From Diospyros lotus (taxonomy: Eukaryota > Streptophyta > Magnoliopsida > Ericales > Ebenaceae), in assembly GCF_014633365.1 (NCBI RefSeq), contig NC_068340.1, positions 18,517,879 through 18,581,878 on the forward strand: 64,000 nt of DNA. The letters run 5' to 3'. The notes beneath the pieces are model-generated. The model was not told the DNA's origin. It saw only the letters and a list, made by a program, of their open reading frames with translations, and searched no databases. Positions 1 to 11,431 of the stretch are shown here, piece after piece. Each line of letters opens with the position of its first letter. Positions within the stretch are counted from its first letter, which is position 1. The position numbers and the translations under genes were made by a program.

Positions 1-38
1 TGTGTGCAAGGATATGTAATGTATTATGAGCAATATGT

Positions 39-380
39 TGTCACAACCCTAAGGTTTGAATAGGAATTTGGAAGAAATCGGGGGAAATTAGACTGAAAGA
101 GGGGGGAAATACAGCAAGAATTGGGGAGAATTACAGAAGGAATTGGGGAAGAATTACAAAGAAAGAGAGAGAGGTTAGAGGGAAATTGAGAGAGAATTGA
201 TGAGAGGGAAATGACTGAATTCCATTATCATTCAAAAACATATCATCCTCTAACTACTCCAGCCTATTTATAGGCTTACAATTGAAGGTACTAACAGCTA
301 TAGCAGAAAAGTACAACATAAAGAAGAACATATAATACGTATTACTATTATATCCTTGGGAATTCCTTGGGGTCATGACA
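39..380 (-). repeat. 3' LTR of the 39-2965 element
   Basis: 342 bp, terminal TGTCAC...ATGACA. It matches 2614-2965 over its whole length. The other copy has an extra stretch of about 10 bp near position 2627. Confidence 0.88.
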
Positions 381-394
381 ATTCCCCCCTCATT
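381..394 (-). other. Polypurine tract of the 39-2965 element
   Basis: On the minus strand this reads AATGAGGGGGGAAT and abuts the LTR directly, as expected for plus-strand priming. Confidence 0.7.
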
Positions 395-796
395 AAGAGA
401 GTTCTTGTCCCCAAGAACTTATAGCTATTGGCCCTGCTATTCATCCAATCCCTGCCTTCGTGATTTGATTGATTTTCTTTCTTTCTTTCTCCTTCTAAGC
501 CTCTTCCTCTTTGCTCTTATGCTCCTTTGCTTTTGTTTTCCCTACAGACATAAACTGTAGACCTCAAGGATCTCAATGTCAACGCTCCCTTCTCCAATGT
601 CCAAACTCCCGAACCATATGGCAGCAGCCTCCTTTTCCATCATCTTCTGAACCATATGACTGTTCTCCTGTTTAGTCAATTTTAATTGCTCCTTTCCTAC
701 TAGAACCAACACCTGTCATTGGTCTACACCATATGAAGTAGCAACAAGACTGATGCTCAAAGCAGCAATAGGATTGTGCAAGTCCTCATTGCATAC

Positions 797-1429
797 CTAC
801 CTCTCATTAGCAGCATAGAAGCCATTTGGATCACCATCCTCATTTTCCAATGCTACTTCATCAGCTCCCTGCAAATATAAAATGTGATCCTCACCGATAT
901 CCTTGTCCAATCTCTTTCCCTTGCTGGAGTCTTTAGTTACAACGGGCCAATCCAACTCCAATTTTTCCTCAGATTCCTGCTCTATTGGATTTGCAACCTT
1001 AGAAGCTCCTTCAATTTGTTGGATGCTCTTAAGATAACTTTTAGGCAGAAGCACATGCTTTCTATAAATGACTTCTAGCGCCCACTCTTACATCCTAGAC
1101 TTCTCAGCTGCTTGTTGTAATGTGGCAACACACATCATATTCACCATAGGCCTCAGCATATCATCAAAATCATTAATGAATCTCAATACAAAATATGACT
1201 AGGTCAAAGTTGGATTAGAATTGAGCACTAGTGCTTTCAATTTCTCAAATTTGTCTAAGTACTCCATAATTGAGTCCTCTTGTTTCAGCTTGTAGAGCTC
1301 TTCTTTGTAACTCTCATCTCCAACCTGATCCTTCTTGGTAAACTTTATCAAGAATTCATCAAACTTACTTGATAGACCTTTCAATTTGTTGTCAATTCTG
1401 ACCCAAGTATTTGCAATTCCTATATACAT
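797..1429 (-). pseudogene. Degraded Ty3-type gag
   Basis: A single minus frame runs through this span with stop codons near 1200 and 1107. The upstream piece holds the Retrotrans_gag-like pattern EELYKLKQEDSIMEYLDKFE, followed by a YFVLRFI-type segment and a proline-lysine linker (LLPKSYLKSIQQ). No CCHC zinc knuckle or pol sequence follows. The stops and the absence of pol make it a non-coding gag relic. The gag family assignment is by motif recognition only. Confidence 0.7.
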
Positions 1430-2598
1430 CTTCTCAATTCAAATCCTTGCAAATTTGCCTTTGAAACAGCAATCTGTCAATTGCCTTGACTAGTTTCCAA
1501 GAACCATACGGTTGTGAAGCATCAGAAATCAGTAGCCGAGAATCAACCGACAGAATTCACCTAATACACAACTCAGTAGCCTCGAGAATTGATTAGATCC
1601 GAGAATCTATTGGATCTGTTGCAGCTTCCGGAGAGTTCGCCTAAATTGTCTAAATCCACCTGGCTCCGCTTCGTTGGATCTACAAATAGAAGTGTCGGAA
1701 TCACAACCAAGAATCGATGGCCCTGCTTCTGATCTCGCCTTGGTCACATGCAGTGACCTAGATCGATTCCAAGAGTCACTCGCTTTGCGTCGACTTCAAA
1801 TCAAAGCAGATATTCACAATTGGTCCTATATTGGTCGCAACAGATCTACCAATGGAGTTCGCCTAGCTTGTCGGACCCTTGTAACGTATCGCTATCTACC
1901 CACGATCAAAGCGAATTCAAGATCGCTTGGGCCTTCTCCCACACTGCACCTTCATTACTCACCAGAATCGAAGTCGCAATCACGGTGATTCAACGATCAC
2001 CCCAGTCGGCGCCTTCTTCTCACCCAATCACCATCCAATGGCTGGAATCAGCTATTGAAATTTCCAACACACGATCATGAGTCAGAAAGTAACAACCTAT
2101 GAACAATCAAAAATTAACCTTCAAGGAGCGTCGAAAAACACAACCGAGAATCACCTCCTGTTTCACCTGCAAAATTTGATCCGAGAGTCACTCGCTCGTT
2201 CTGGATCTGCTACTGGAGGTTGCAATCGAAAATCGATGGAATATCACCTAGAATAGTTAGAAATTAGCTGCACTGAATTTGTCTAATTCTCAGTGCCTAG
2301 GTATTAATCAAAAGCCAAATTGAAATCTACGTCGCCTTCAATGTCTCAAGTAAAATCAGATTACGAAATCAGCTTCACCTACAATTTGCCAAGAATCGTT
2401 GGCGTCATTCTACTTCAAAGTCGAACTTGATTCAGGAGCAAAAGAAGTCGCACAGTTACAACAACTTTGATCAGCCTTCAAGAGTCGCCTAGATCTCCTA
2501 ACACTCAACTGAGAATTAACCTGTGTGCATCGAGATCAAGTTTCGAAAATCAACCACGTCCGAAGACAACTGTCTATATCCGTCCGCCAAGGAACAAT
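1430..2598 (-). other. Leader/untranslated interior of the 39-2965 element
   Basis: No convincing ORF. The stretch has scattered repeats of GAGAATC and GAGTCACTCGC-like words. By position it is the leader between primer site and gag. Confidence 0.5.
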
Positions 2599-2611
2599 GG
2601 CTCTGATACCA
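2599..2611 (-). other. Primer binding site (tRNA-iMet type)
   Basis: The minus strand reads TGGTATCAGAGCC, the common plant initiator-Met primer site, two bases inside the LTR boundary. Confidence 0.85.
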
Positions 2612-2613
2612 TT

Positions 2614-2965
2614 TGTCACAACCCTAGTGTTTGCCTAGGGTTTGAATAGGAATTTGGAAGAAATCGAGGGAACTTAGACTAAAAGAGGGGGGAAATACAA
2701 CAAGAATTGGGGAGAATTACAGAAGTAATTGAGGAAGAATTACAGAGAAAGAGAGAAAGGTTAAAGGGAAATTGGGAGAAAATTGATGAGAGGGCAATGG
2801 CTGAATTCCATTATCATTCAAAACATATCATCCTCTAACTACACTAGCTTATTTATAGGCTTACAATTGAAGGTACTAACAGCTATAGCAGAAAAGTACA
2901 ACCAAAAGAAGAACATATAATACGTATTACTATTATATCCTTGGGGATTCCTTAGGGTCGTGACA
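2614..2965 (-). repeat. 5' LTR of the 39-2965 element
   Basis: 352 bp, ends TGTCAC...GTGACA, followed by the TATGT duplication at 2966-2970. Confidence 0.88.
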
Positions 2966-3432
2966 TATGTCACATCCTGCCAATTTTGATGCCTGCAACA
3001 GCAGAACAGATAAAGCCCTGAGGTTTATTGGAATCTTCCAAAATTCTCCAATTCGTCATGGAGTGTCCTATAGTAGTTTTGGACTACTCTAGAGAATTCT
3101 AGTTGTTCTGGAGTGTTTTGGTGCCTCCTAGATTCTAGAATTCTAGAATATATCTTGTAAATATCTAGGGCAGTTGAGTATGCATTACTCCATTTCTTTT
3201 TCATCTAAAACTAAAATTTAGCCTGAAATTTCAAATTGGCTATTAGTGGTGTTCAATATTGAACTTCCTTTTCAGCCATCCCAATAAAATAGATCTCCCA
3301 ATCAGACTTTCATTAAAACACGAAATTTACCAATAACATGTAGCAGTAAACAAACAGAAGAAACCTATTAATGACATGAAGTTGCTTTAATGCATCTAAT
3401 GCACGTCGCTGAAATCTATGATTAAATGGTAC

Positions 3433-6055
3433 CTTCCATATAATGGCTGTGCAGTCCCTTGATGATGAGGCCAAGTATTCCCCATTGTTAGAGAACTGGA
3501 CGAACCAAACTTCATTACTGTGGCCAGTCAAAATCTGTCATAACTTAAAACAAGAGTAGCATGTAATTTTAGCAATAGAATAGGAACTAATATAGTATAA
3601 TTTGGTCAAAGACACATTTTCTAGGATTTAAATCACAACACGTATCACAGGATTCAAGAAATCCAGTAAGCTAGTTATGTGAATCCACGGTTAAATTTCA
3701 TCAATCAACAGGTTTTTTGCTCATAAAAAATAAATATCTTCTCAATAAGTTTTACAGAGGCAATAAATAATTACATGTTGTAATTCTGCTTCATTGCTAA
3801 GGGTAAGATCATGACAGCAAGATCTATTGCAAACATCCAAGAATAAATTGCTTCTCATCATACAAAAACATATAAAAGCTGTCACTGGATATGCACTCTA
3901 TTACGTGCAGGAATCGGGGAAGGAAATGACCCAAGAATGTTCAAAATACTTTCTACAAAATAAGAATTTCACAACTCCTAGCAACAGCATAAATTTCTAA
4001 ATTTTGCATTGCATAACCTCAAGAGCATGCATGCCATAACAGAATACGGTTCATGCATTCATATAACTCTGGAACAGAATACAATTTATGCATTCATACA
4101 TATCATTTACGTGTACAATATATATATATATAAGTTGAAATTATTGGATGACCCAACATAAGAAGGAATGCCATGGCAATAGCACAACCAAATCTATCAG
4201 CATTTTGCTTGTAACTGAACTACATACAGAAAACCAGAGCAAAACCAAAACTGTACAGCAGAGGCTGTAATATACAAGGCATACAACAAGGAAACAGATG
4301 AAATAAATTGAAGGGTAAATTAACCATAAGCCCCCTAAACTTTGGCTATTTAACTCCAACACCTCCTAAACTTTAGAATTAACCCAATTAGTCCCTAAAT
4401 TTTTCCAAACTTAGCCAAAACACCCCATCCGTTATTAACAATGTTAAGTAAATTGACTATTCACCCATTGAATTTTGGGTCTTTGGACCAAACACCCCTT
4501 GAACTTTTATTTTTCACCAAATCAGTCCCTAAACTTTCTCAAAAAACCAAGATTGATTTGGCAAAAAATAAAAGTTCAAGGGTGTCTAGGCCAAAGACCC
4601 AAAGTTCAAGAGGCGTACGGTCAATTTACTTAACACCATTAGTAATGAATAGGGTGTTGTAGCTAATTTTCGGAAAATTTAGGGACTAAATAGGCTAATT
4701 TTAAAGTTCAAGGGGTCTCCAAGTCAACAAGCCCAATTTCAGGGGGTGTATGGTCAATTTACCCTAAATTAAACTATAGTAGTACACAAGCTAATAAATA
4801 ATAGACCATATTTATTAGAAAATAACTCAATGGAGAAGAATGCCTCTGCAAAAAATATGGTATTGAACCAGCTCACTGAAAAGAGAAGACTTTCCTGTAA
4901 AACAGAATTCTAATATCCATTAAACAGCTCACCATTTTGTCAAGCCCCAATAAATGGGGTTGGACAAATATGGAATTTCGGTCATTAGAACAGAGTAGAA
5001 TGGGAGAAAGAGAAAGACGAGAGAGAGAGAGAGAGAGAGACCAAAGGAATACTTCTGTTATTCGATGCCCTTCTCCCACAGTCATTGATTACATTTATAG
5101 CCTACCTCCTAACAGTATAACAGAAGAGGTTAGGCCGTTTTAGCTCTTCAACTGTTTAACAAACCAACTGCCAACTGTCTAACTACCAGCTAACTAGCTA
5201 ACTGATACAGTTGTTATCTATTGACAAATGCCCTTCTTACCCCTAGGATCGTGACACATTTTCACCCATACAGAGGACAAACACAATACATAAGGAATGC
5301 TCTTCACATAAAACCAAAGAGCAATCAACTATCAAGTGTTCAAATCATAGTTATTTTGAAGTTTTAAAGTACAGGTAAAAATTATAATATCGCATTGGCA
5401 TCTGACGTACCTGAATAGTTTCAGTAGGGAACCAATCCCGACCACATCCATGGTCCTCATAGAGTGATACAAGATCAAATGAGTTGTGGTACATGCACGA
5501 GTCTATTTGAGCATCAACAGCCATTTCAACAAGATGTTCTAACCTTCTTTCAGGAAGGGTTAAAGGAGGAGGGAGCAATTGTTCCATTTCAGTCAACAAT
5601 TTTTTCCGTAATTCGAGGATATCATCGTCATCACCCTTGCTCAGGCCCGTCTCCTTCAGTGAGATCATTCCAAAAGCAAGGTGGTGAACCTTATCTGTGC
5701 CCACACGTAAAGCAGCGACCTTGCGCAGAACCGACAAAGCTAAAGATTCATCCCCGTGAATCAAATTCTCCAACAAACTTTGCCTACTCACAAGAAATAA
5801 TGCCGAAGCTCTTGTTTCATCTGACAGTTCCTTTAACGCATCCAGGGTGTCTATGCAAGCGTCCCAATTACCAGACAGAATTTGGGATTCAAGCAATCCA
5901 AACTCCGCAGATTTGTAGAAAATACCAGATTCCCCTTCCAGGGATTTTGCTGACCTTTCAAACCCCAAAGAATAGAGACATTGTATGATAAGCCTTACAA
6001 ATTCATGCTTCTTGATTCGACCTTTAGGGCCAAGATTCATTATCTGATTCTCCAT
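3433..6055 (-). CDS. WDR26: WDR26-like LisH-CTLH-WD40 protein, 5' portion (two coding exons)
   Basis: Exon A is 6055-5411: 215 codons from ATG, ending in frame at a CAG|GTACGT donor. Exon B is 3534-3433: 34 codons, entered at a GACAG acceptor and left at AAG|GTACCA. The two join in phase 0. Residues about 15-46 form a LisH motif ([19 protein letters not shown]), followed by a CTLH-like helical region to about residue 115. Exon B is the first WD40 blade ([12 protein letters not shown]... ending DCTAIIWK). Plant and animal WDR26 proteins bind RanBPM and belong to the CTLH/GID ubiquitin-ligase assembly. The remaining WD40 blades, normally about 300 further residues, are not found between 3432 and position 1, so the gene either continues beyond the window across a very large intron or is truncated. 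The start is the first Met before the LisH motif and lies 16 bases inside a 5' UTR exon. Confidence 0.85.
4312..4765. mobile_element. Long-hairpin MITE-like foldback element
   Basis: The element starts AGGGTAAATTAACC and ends with the near-complement GGTCAATTTACCCT. Almost all of it folds on itself: arms of about 220 bp (4312-4540 and 4545-4765) pair, for example AAAAGTTCAAGGGTGT in the right arm against ACACCCCTTGAACTTTT in the left. The flanks AAATTGA (4305-4311) and AAATTAA (4766-4772) may be an imperfect target duplication. It has no coding capacity. The class (Mutator-like or other) cannot be decided from this copy. Confidence 0.75.
4938..5256. mobile_element. Solo LTR, 319 bp, TSD CATTT
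   Basis: TGTCAAGC...CGTGACA termini flanked by the perfect duplication CATTT (4933-4937 and 5257-5261). Ends and internal words (ACATTTATAGCCTACC, CCCTAGGATCGTGACA) resemble the LTRs at 39-380 and 2614-2965, so it probably belongs to a related family that lost its interior by LTR-LTR recombination. Confidence 0.8.
5019..5040. repeat. (GA)n microsatellite
   Basis: About 11 GA units inside the solo LTR, preceded by an impure AGAAAGACGA stretch. Confidence 0.9.
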
Positions 6056-6640
6056 TGACGCAGGATTTTGGCTGCAAGTATGACGGGAACCCTTTACCTA
6101 TCGTCCCCAGAAATTCTCATTCATTACGCTAGCCACAGGTTCTGTATGAGAGTGCCCTACTGATCAAATTTAGCACCGCAAAACGTCCCTCGAATCATAA
6201 CAATAAAGAGAAGAAAAAACTGAAACTACCTGACTCAAAGCAACGCTAAGGCGAAAAAAACCAACATAAATTTTAGAAACAATACCCCAAACGTTCCAAA
6301 CTTCTCAATACCTATAATTGGAAAAAGCCATCGAGAATCAACATAATTCTAAAAAGAAAAACCCAGAGTAGACTGGGAAGAATACTCACCTGAAAGAGCA
6401 GTCGGAAACTCGGCGCCACGCACCAAAACACTCAACCTCGTACCGAAATCTTTAAGGTTAAGAGGAAAAAGATAGAATATCCCTAAATTGCAAGTAACCG
6501 GACATAGCGAAACAGGTGGTCGAGAACTAGGGAGAAGAAGAATCGCAGATTCGATGCGGAGGAGAAAAGAATCAACGGCAAGAAGGAGAAAGTGGAAAAT
6601 GCGGATCACAGAAAAGCTGAACGAAAGACAATGTCAGTAC
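6056..6640 (-). other. 5' UTR and UTR intron of the WDR26-like gene
   Basis: On the minus strand a strong donor CAG|GTGAGT ends a non-coding exon at 6390, and an acceptor CTTGCAG ends at 6072, leaving 6071-6056 as leader before the ATG. This predicts a 318-bp UTR intron (6389-6072). The transcription start is not visible; it probably lies upstream of 6480. This is inferred from splice-site strings only. Confidence 0.55.
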
Positions 6641-8369
6641 TCAATTACAGATCTAGAAGATACGGAAAGGATGAAGAGGAAGACTAGTCCACTCCAGAAG
6701 GAATTGCATTTGCAGGCACGGCACGGCTGGACGGCGTCGTATTGCTTGGCGCCTCTTGATCCCTTTACGATGTCGTCTGCCCTAGCTGCCGGACCTTACT
6801 GCCACCATATTCTCGTCCGTCAGATTTGGGAAATGTATTTATTATCTTTTTTATTATGTGTTATATCTGAAAGTGTCATCGTAAGACTTCAATCATTGAC
6901 AGAATCTAGACGGTGAGTGTGTGTGTAAACAAAATAAGAATGCTTGTTTGGGGTCGAAAAGAGTTACTAGAAAATTGAAGACAGCAAATAATGTTAAATA
7001 TTTTATTTTTAACTCGTTTCTCAAAAATCTTTTCACATTTTAATATATAAATTTTTTAAGATAAATAATAAAAATGAGTCAATTGCGATCATATCACATA
7101 AGATCAACGGCACCAAGAGGACTTGGAATGCCAATTTTTAATCTAAGTTTTGATCTCTTCATCCCTTAAATCTTATAAGTTATCTTCAGTTGAGAGTTTA
7201 ATATATAACAATTGTCGCAAAGCGAGAGCTTAATTGATATGTTTCTAAAATTAATTTCTATTCATATTATATTTATAATAATTATCCATTTATCATTATC
7301 TTGTTTTGGGGAATACTTCGATGCTCATTTTCTATTTGGATTGAGCTCCTTTACCTTGTTTGTTATGAAAAAAATTCAAATATATATATTTTTTTCCTCG
7401 ATTCCTAGCCTTTAGCAACTATTGGAAGCATTATTTGGTTTGGGTCAATTATAAAATACCAGGGCGTTGACTTCTAATGCAACTCTAATGATGTGATTCT
7501 TTTTTTATATAAATTTTCTTGTTTTTTTCTAACAACATTAAAAATTTTAAAAAATATGTTGATAGTTTACCTTTTACTACTCATTATTATTAGAGTAATG
7601 TTATTTATATATCCGGATTAACACCATGTAAACATTTTATTAATTAATTATTAATATACCTCTCGTTTAAATAATTCAATGAAAGGTGTATTAATTATTG
7701 ATTAATGAAGTGTCAATGTATATGTGCAACTAGAATATTGAAGTGATAGAGACTTCAAGTTGGGAATGCAAATGTGGGAGCTCCAATCTTAGTACTTAAA
7801 TATTAATTTAAGGGAATCTTGGGACTAAGTTTTATCACATTCAAATGGAGACTTAGTATATATAGATAAAGTAATTTACATGAATATATGAAAATTAATC
7901 AAGCATAGACACCCTATACTAAAAATAAATAAAATAAAAATATTATTTAAACATTTACTTTTGATATTTTTTGTGACACTCATGTATTAATGTGTTATAT
8001 ATTTTAAAAAAATTATTTGGATACGTTTGACATTTTTACTAATATTCTATATTAATATCTTGTACATTTGAATTAATATAACATATAACATAAAATATCG
8101 ATGCAGAATAGCAAAGTGTCAAACTTGAGTGTCTTAATAATATTTTCATATTTATTTATATTGATGCGAATAGAGTAAAATATATATCAATATACGAATG
8201 TCATAACTAGGTGTTATATAACATTTTTAAAAAAGTACAGTATGGGACCTCTTTGGAAGCGAGCAACCAATCCTACAGAAGTAGATCGAAACCTTCCTTT
8301 TTGAAAAAGGTAGCATTAGAAACGTAAAAGTAAGTAAATAGATCAGGTGTAGCCGACAAAGAAAAAGTT
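6641..8369. other. AT-rich intergenic DNA upstream of the WDR26-like gene
   Basis: 6641-6900 is moderately GC-rich and is probably promoter or proximal upstream DNA of the WDR26-like gene. Beyond it the sequence is AT-rich with no supported gene, repeat boundary or RNA gene. Confidence 0.4.
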
Positions 8370-8700
8370 AATGGTAAAACTAGACGAACACTAAGTTTTA
8401 ACACTCACATAATTAACAATATTTCTTCTTAAGTTATTAAATAAATGAGAAATAATAAACCACATTCCAATGGAAGAACATCAAATCTTTGAGTGACTTG
8501 AATCAACCGTCACAAACGAAATCATCATATAAAGAATATTCTAAATCCACAACTTAAATGCCTTTAATTTAATATGTATGTTGAGAAAATATCCAAAAAA
8601 GAGTTTGCGGGGAGAGTTTTTTTTCAACGATAGTCACCTTTTCTTATTTTTTTCTTTTATATATATTTACACATATATATCATCTCTACCACTTCCCCAC
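8370..8700. repeat. Dispersed repeat block, related to 27500-27780
   Basis: Shares an ordered series of words with 27500-27780 in the same orientation, such as AATCCACAA(A)CT, TTTAAT(C/A)TA, GATAGTCA and a terminal TATATATATA run. The copies are clearly diverged. Probably an untranslated part of the same retroelement family as the LTR-like block at 8716-11431. Confidence 0.45.
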
Positions 8701-8715
8701 TTGGCAATTACTTTT

Positions 8716-11431
8716 TGTTGAGGATCTTATGTGGGTATGCTTGATTTTAAAAACTTTTTACATCTCATATGTGCAGCAACAATAAATACAAAACCCATAT
8801 GAAACTTAAGTGTTTTAGCAATAAACAATAACTATGCAACAAAAACGAACATTTCAATAAATGCTACATTCTTGAAGAATCAATATTTGATGTATAATAT
8901 ACTTCACAATGTGATCTTATCCTCCTCAAATGTAAAGGGACTAGTTAATCCAAAGCAAGCAAGCTTCAAAAACCCCTAAAGCGCCTTTAGTGCCAATTAA
9001 AAGTACAAGGGAATGTGTGGTCTTAAAGTTATTATTGTTTTCAGAAAACAATGCTCGTCATATGAGCAAATTGAGAGAATGGAGAAGAAGAACAAAAAGG
9101 AGCTACTAAGAGAGCAATCAATAAAGAGTTAAATCTAACTTCATAAACTAAAACTTTATTCTTCTTTAATCTCACTATTTATATGCTAAAGTGGAAAAGA
9201 TTAATGGAATCTAGATTAATCTACCATTAATCCATGTAGTACTAGAACGTCATAAGTTGTCTGGGAGTTGGTTGACTTTTCATAGACTCTCAAACATTCC
9301 ATGCACAATCCGTCGAATGGAAACTATTGACAGTATTCATTGAGTGGTTGAAAGTTTTCAACTTTTGAAAAACAATTAACAGTTCATGAAAGGAGTCGAT
9401 AATTTGGTGTTTGTTGCTGTAAGGCCTTTGTTGTTTTGGTTTTGATGATAAAAAATAATATTACTTTTATAATAAAACATTTTGTAAAAGATTTCACTTA
9501 GGTGCACCTAAATCATTTTATAAGTCCTATAAGCACGAAATCGAAAATCAATTTCACATCATGAAAGTCAATATCAATCTGCCAAAAATTTCAATCTCAA
9601 ATCTCTTGATGGCATTTGGAAAAACACGATTTTATGTCAAAATAATCTTTTAAATTTGTCTCATCAAAATCGATTTTGAAGCACTTGAAAAATTGAAGTA
9701 AAGTTTTTAAATGTAAAGGCCAAACTATCGACCGCTCATGAGAAATAGTCAACCGCATGAGGCCTTGCTGTCGACCAACTTTCATAGCTTTTTGATCGAT
9801 GAATTGCATGCTCTTAGCCAAGAAGGGTTGACAACCACTACATAAAAATCGGTCGACCGTCTCTTAACCCTTCCAACCGTTTTCATCACATATCATTTTA
9901 ATGACTAATTTTGCAGATCATTTATGGAAACCAACGGCTATAAAATTCTAAGGGTCAATGAAGGCTATAAATATCAAGTTGTTGGAGCATTTAATGGTTA
10001 GAGAATTGATTGCAAGCTTTAAATGTTTAAATTATTCTCAAGTGCTCAAATGTTTTAAAAATTTTCTCTCAAAAGGTTTTATTCTTAATTTTTATTATTT
10101 GTTCCAAGCCTTATATTTAATTTTTTAGAGATCTTGTAATTAAAATATTCATCTCTTAGATCCTGTCTTATTGTAATCTCATTATAATTGACTATCAAGG
10201 TTGCTAGAAAGCCCACTTGGCAAAGTAGGATGTTGTATTCCTAGTCTTGGGACTAGAGAGTCTACTTAGGATCAAGTAAGAGGTTTTAATGGATTCTTTA
10301 AAATCCTTAGTAAGGAGCTAAGGTAGTGGATTAGGCCATTTGACTGAACCACTTTAAATTTCTTGTGTTTCATTTGCATTTATTTTTCATTTCATTGATC
10401 TTGATAAGCATTATTCTCAAACACCATTATTTTGCACTAAAACCTCACCATTTGGCAAAAAGTTTTCAAGCTCAATCAAAATTTTTAATCATCTAATTCA
10501 CCCCCCTTTTGGATGTGTGATGTCATTGCTTAGACAATTCCAACAACTCTTATTCTGTTGCATACAAATCCTTCACTAACTCTTAATGACAATTAGACTC
10601 TCAATTAACTTTCAATAGAATCAAGAATATAATACAAGCCCCATAATTCTTATTTTGGTCGCTTTGCTTTTGAGTGTGAGACTTTTTAGATTCATTGTCA
10701 AAAGGTGATTAAGAAACATCAAATTCCTTTGAAGTCAATCAAACTCTTCGATCTATTTCGAATCTCTCTATATTCTCAAAATACCATGATAATCTTAAGT
10801 GATGTCTAACAACATATCAAGATAATCTAAATGGAAATTAAATTAATTTAAAGTGAACCTATTTTGTTGACAATTACCATTTAATTCAATCATTCCATTA
10901 CTAATGTTCTAACCAAGTGAGAGCCATGGGTTAACTAAATTCACAAATCCGATGCTATGCGATAGATTTTAGTTAATATAATGAGATGACACGTTGAAAA
11001 CTCCTTTACAATCATTCATGCATTGGCTAAGGACTTTTTCCATCAAAGACCAACAAAAGATCGCTTAGGACATTCACTTTAAGTCACAAGTAATGGATCC
11101 TACCTAACGAACACTTGTTTCCATATACTAGTCAAATGAGAACATAGAGTAAACATTCCCACCTTGCATTTGGGTGCGTCAGCATCACCAGCAAATCTCA
11201 CACACCTATACACAAGACAACCGTGTTGTTTCAAATTAGAGGATTAGTTACACAATTGCAACTAATAACAAATCATTAATCCTCTCTATCATGTGGTTTG
11301 TTATTAATGTCATGTTCGGTGCATTGTTCAACCAACAACCACCCATATTTTTACAATGAACATTTCATACTTTATGGCATGTGACTTACCATTATTTATC
11401 ATTAATATCTCTTACTAACCAAAATAGTAAA
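8716..11431 (-). repeat. LTR-like block, minus orientation, interrupted by a solo LTR
   Basis: The left edge TGTTGAGGATC looks like an LTR terminus. The sequence from about 9070 to 11120, excluding 9429-10547, is collinear with 25310-26255. On the minus strand a TATA-like GCATATAAATAGTGAG (complement near 9173-9188) suggests an LTR promoter. No protein-coding content. The right boundary is not resolved because another LTR begins at 11432. Confidence 0.5.
9429..10547 (+). mobile_element. Solo LTR, Sirevirus-like, 1.12 kb
   Basis: Starts TGTTGTTTTGGTTTTGATGAT and ends CAATTCCAACA, with the AATTCACCCCCC block typical of such LTRs shortly before the end. The related block at 25660-25690 lacks this insert: its GCAAGGCTCTTATTC is the empty-site equivalent of the sequence split here. 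The flanks GCCTT and ACTCT look like a degraded duplication of GCTCT. Palindromic TCGA-centred words (CGGTCGACCG at 9850) lie inside. Confidence 0.72.

Larger units (their letters stand above)
39..2965 (-). mobile_element. Non-autonomous Ty3-like LTR retrotransposon, complete with TSD
   Basis: Two near-identical terminal repeats (39-380 and 2614-2965) begin TGTCAC and end GTGACA or ATGACA, and the element is bounded by the perfect 5-bp duplication TATGT (34-38 and 2966-2970). A tRNA-iMet-type primer site next to the right LTR and a purine tract next to the left LTR fix the orientation as minus. The 2.2-kb interior carries only a broken gag; no protease, reverse transcriptase or integrase was found, so mobility would need another element's enzymes. 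It lies in what appears to be a WDR26 intron, in the same orientation as that gene. LTR identity is high apart from an insertion or deletion of about 10 bp near the left end (around 2627), which suggests a fairly young insertion. Confidence 0.88.
3535..5410 (-). other. Intron of the WDR26-like gene, transposon-loaded
   Basis: A 1876-bp intron between the LisH/CTLH exon and the first WD40 exon. It contains a 454-bp hairpin element (4312-4765), a (GA)n microsatellite and a solo LTR (4938-5256). The rest is AT-rich with no ORF of note. Confidence 0.75.

Noticed and set aside
5464..5988. 174-codon plus-strand ORF
   Set aside because: Antisense shadow of the WDR26-like first coding exon.
6488..6916. 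142-codon plus-strand ORF
   Set aside because: Lies over the presumed WDR26 5' UTR and promoter on the opposite strand; basic low-complexity product without a domain.
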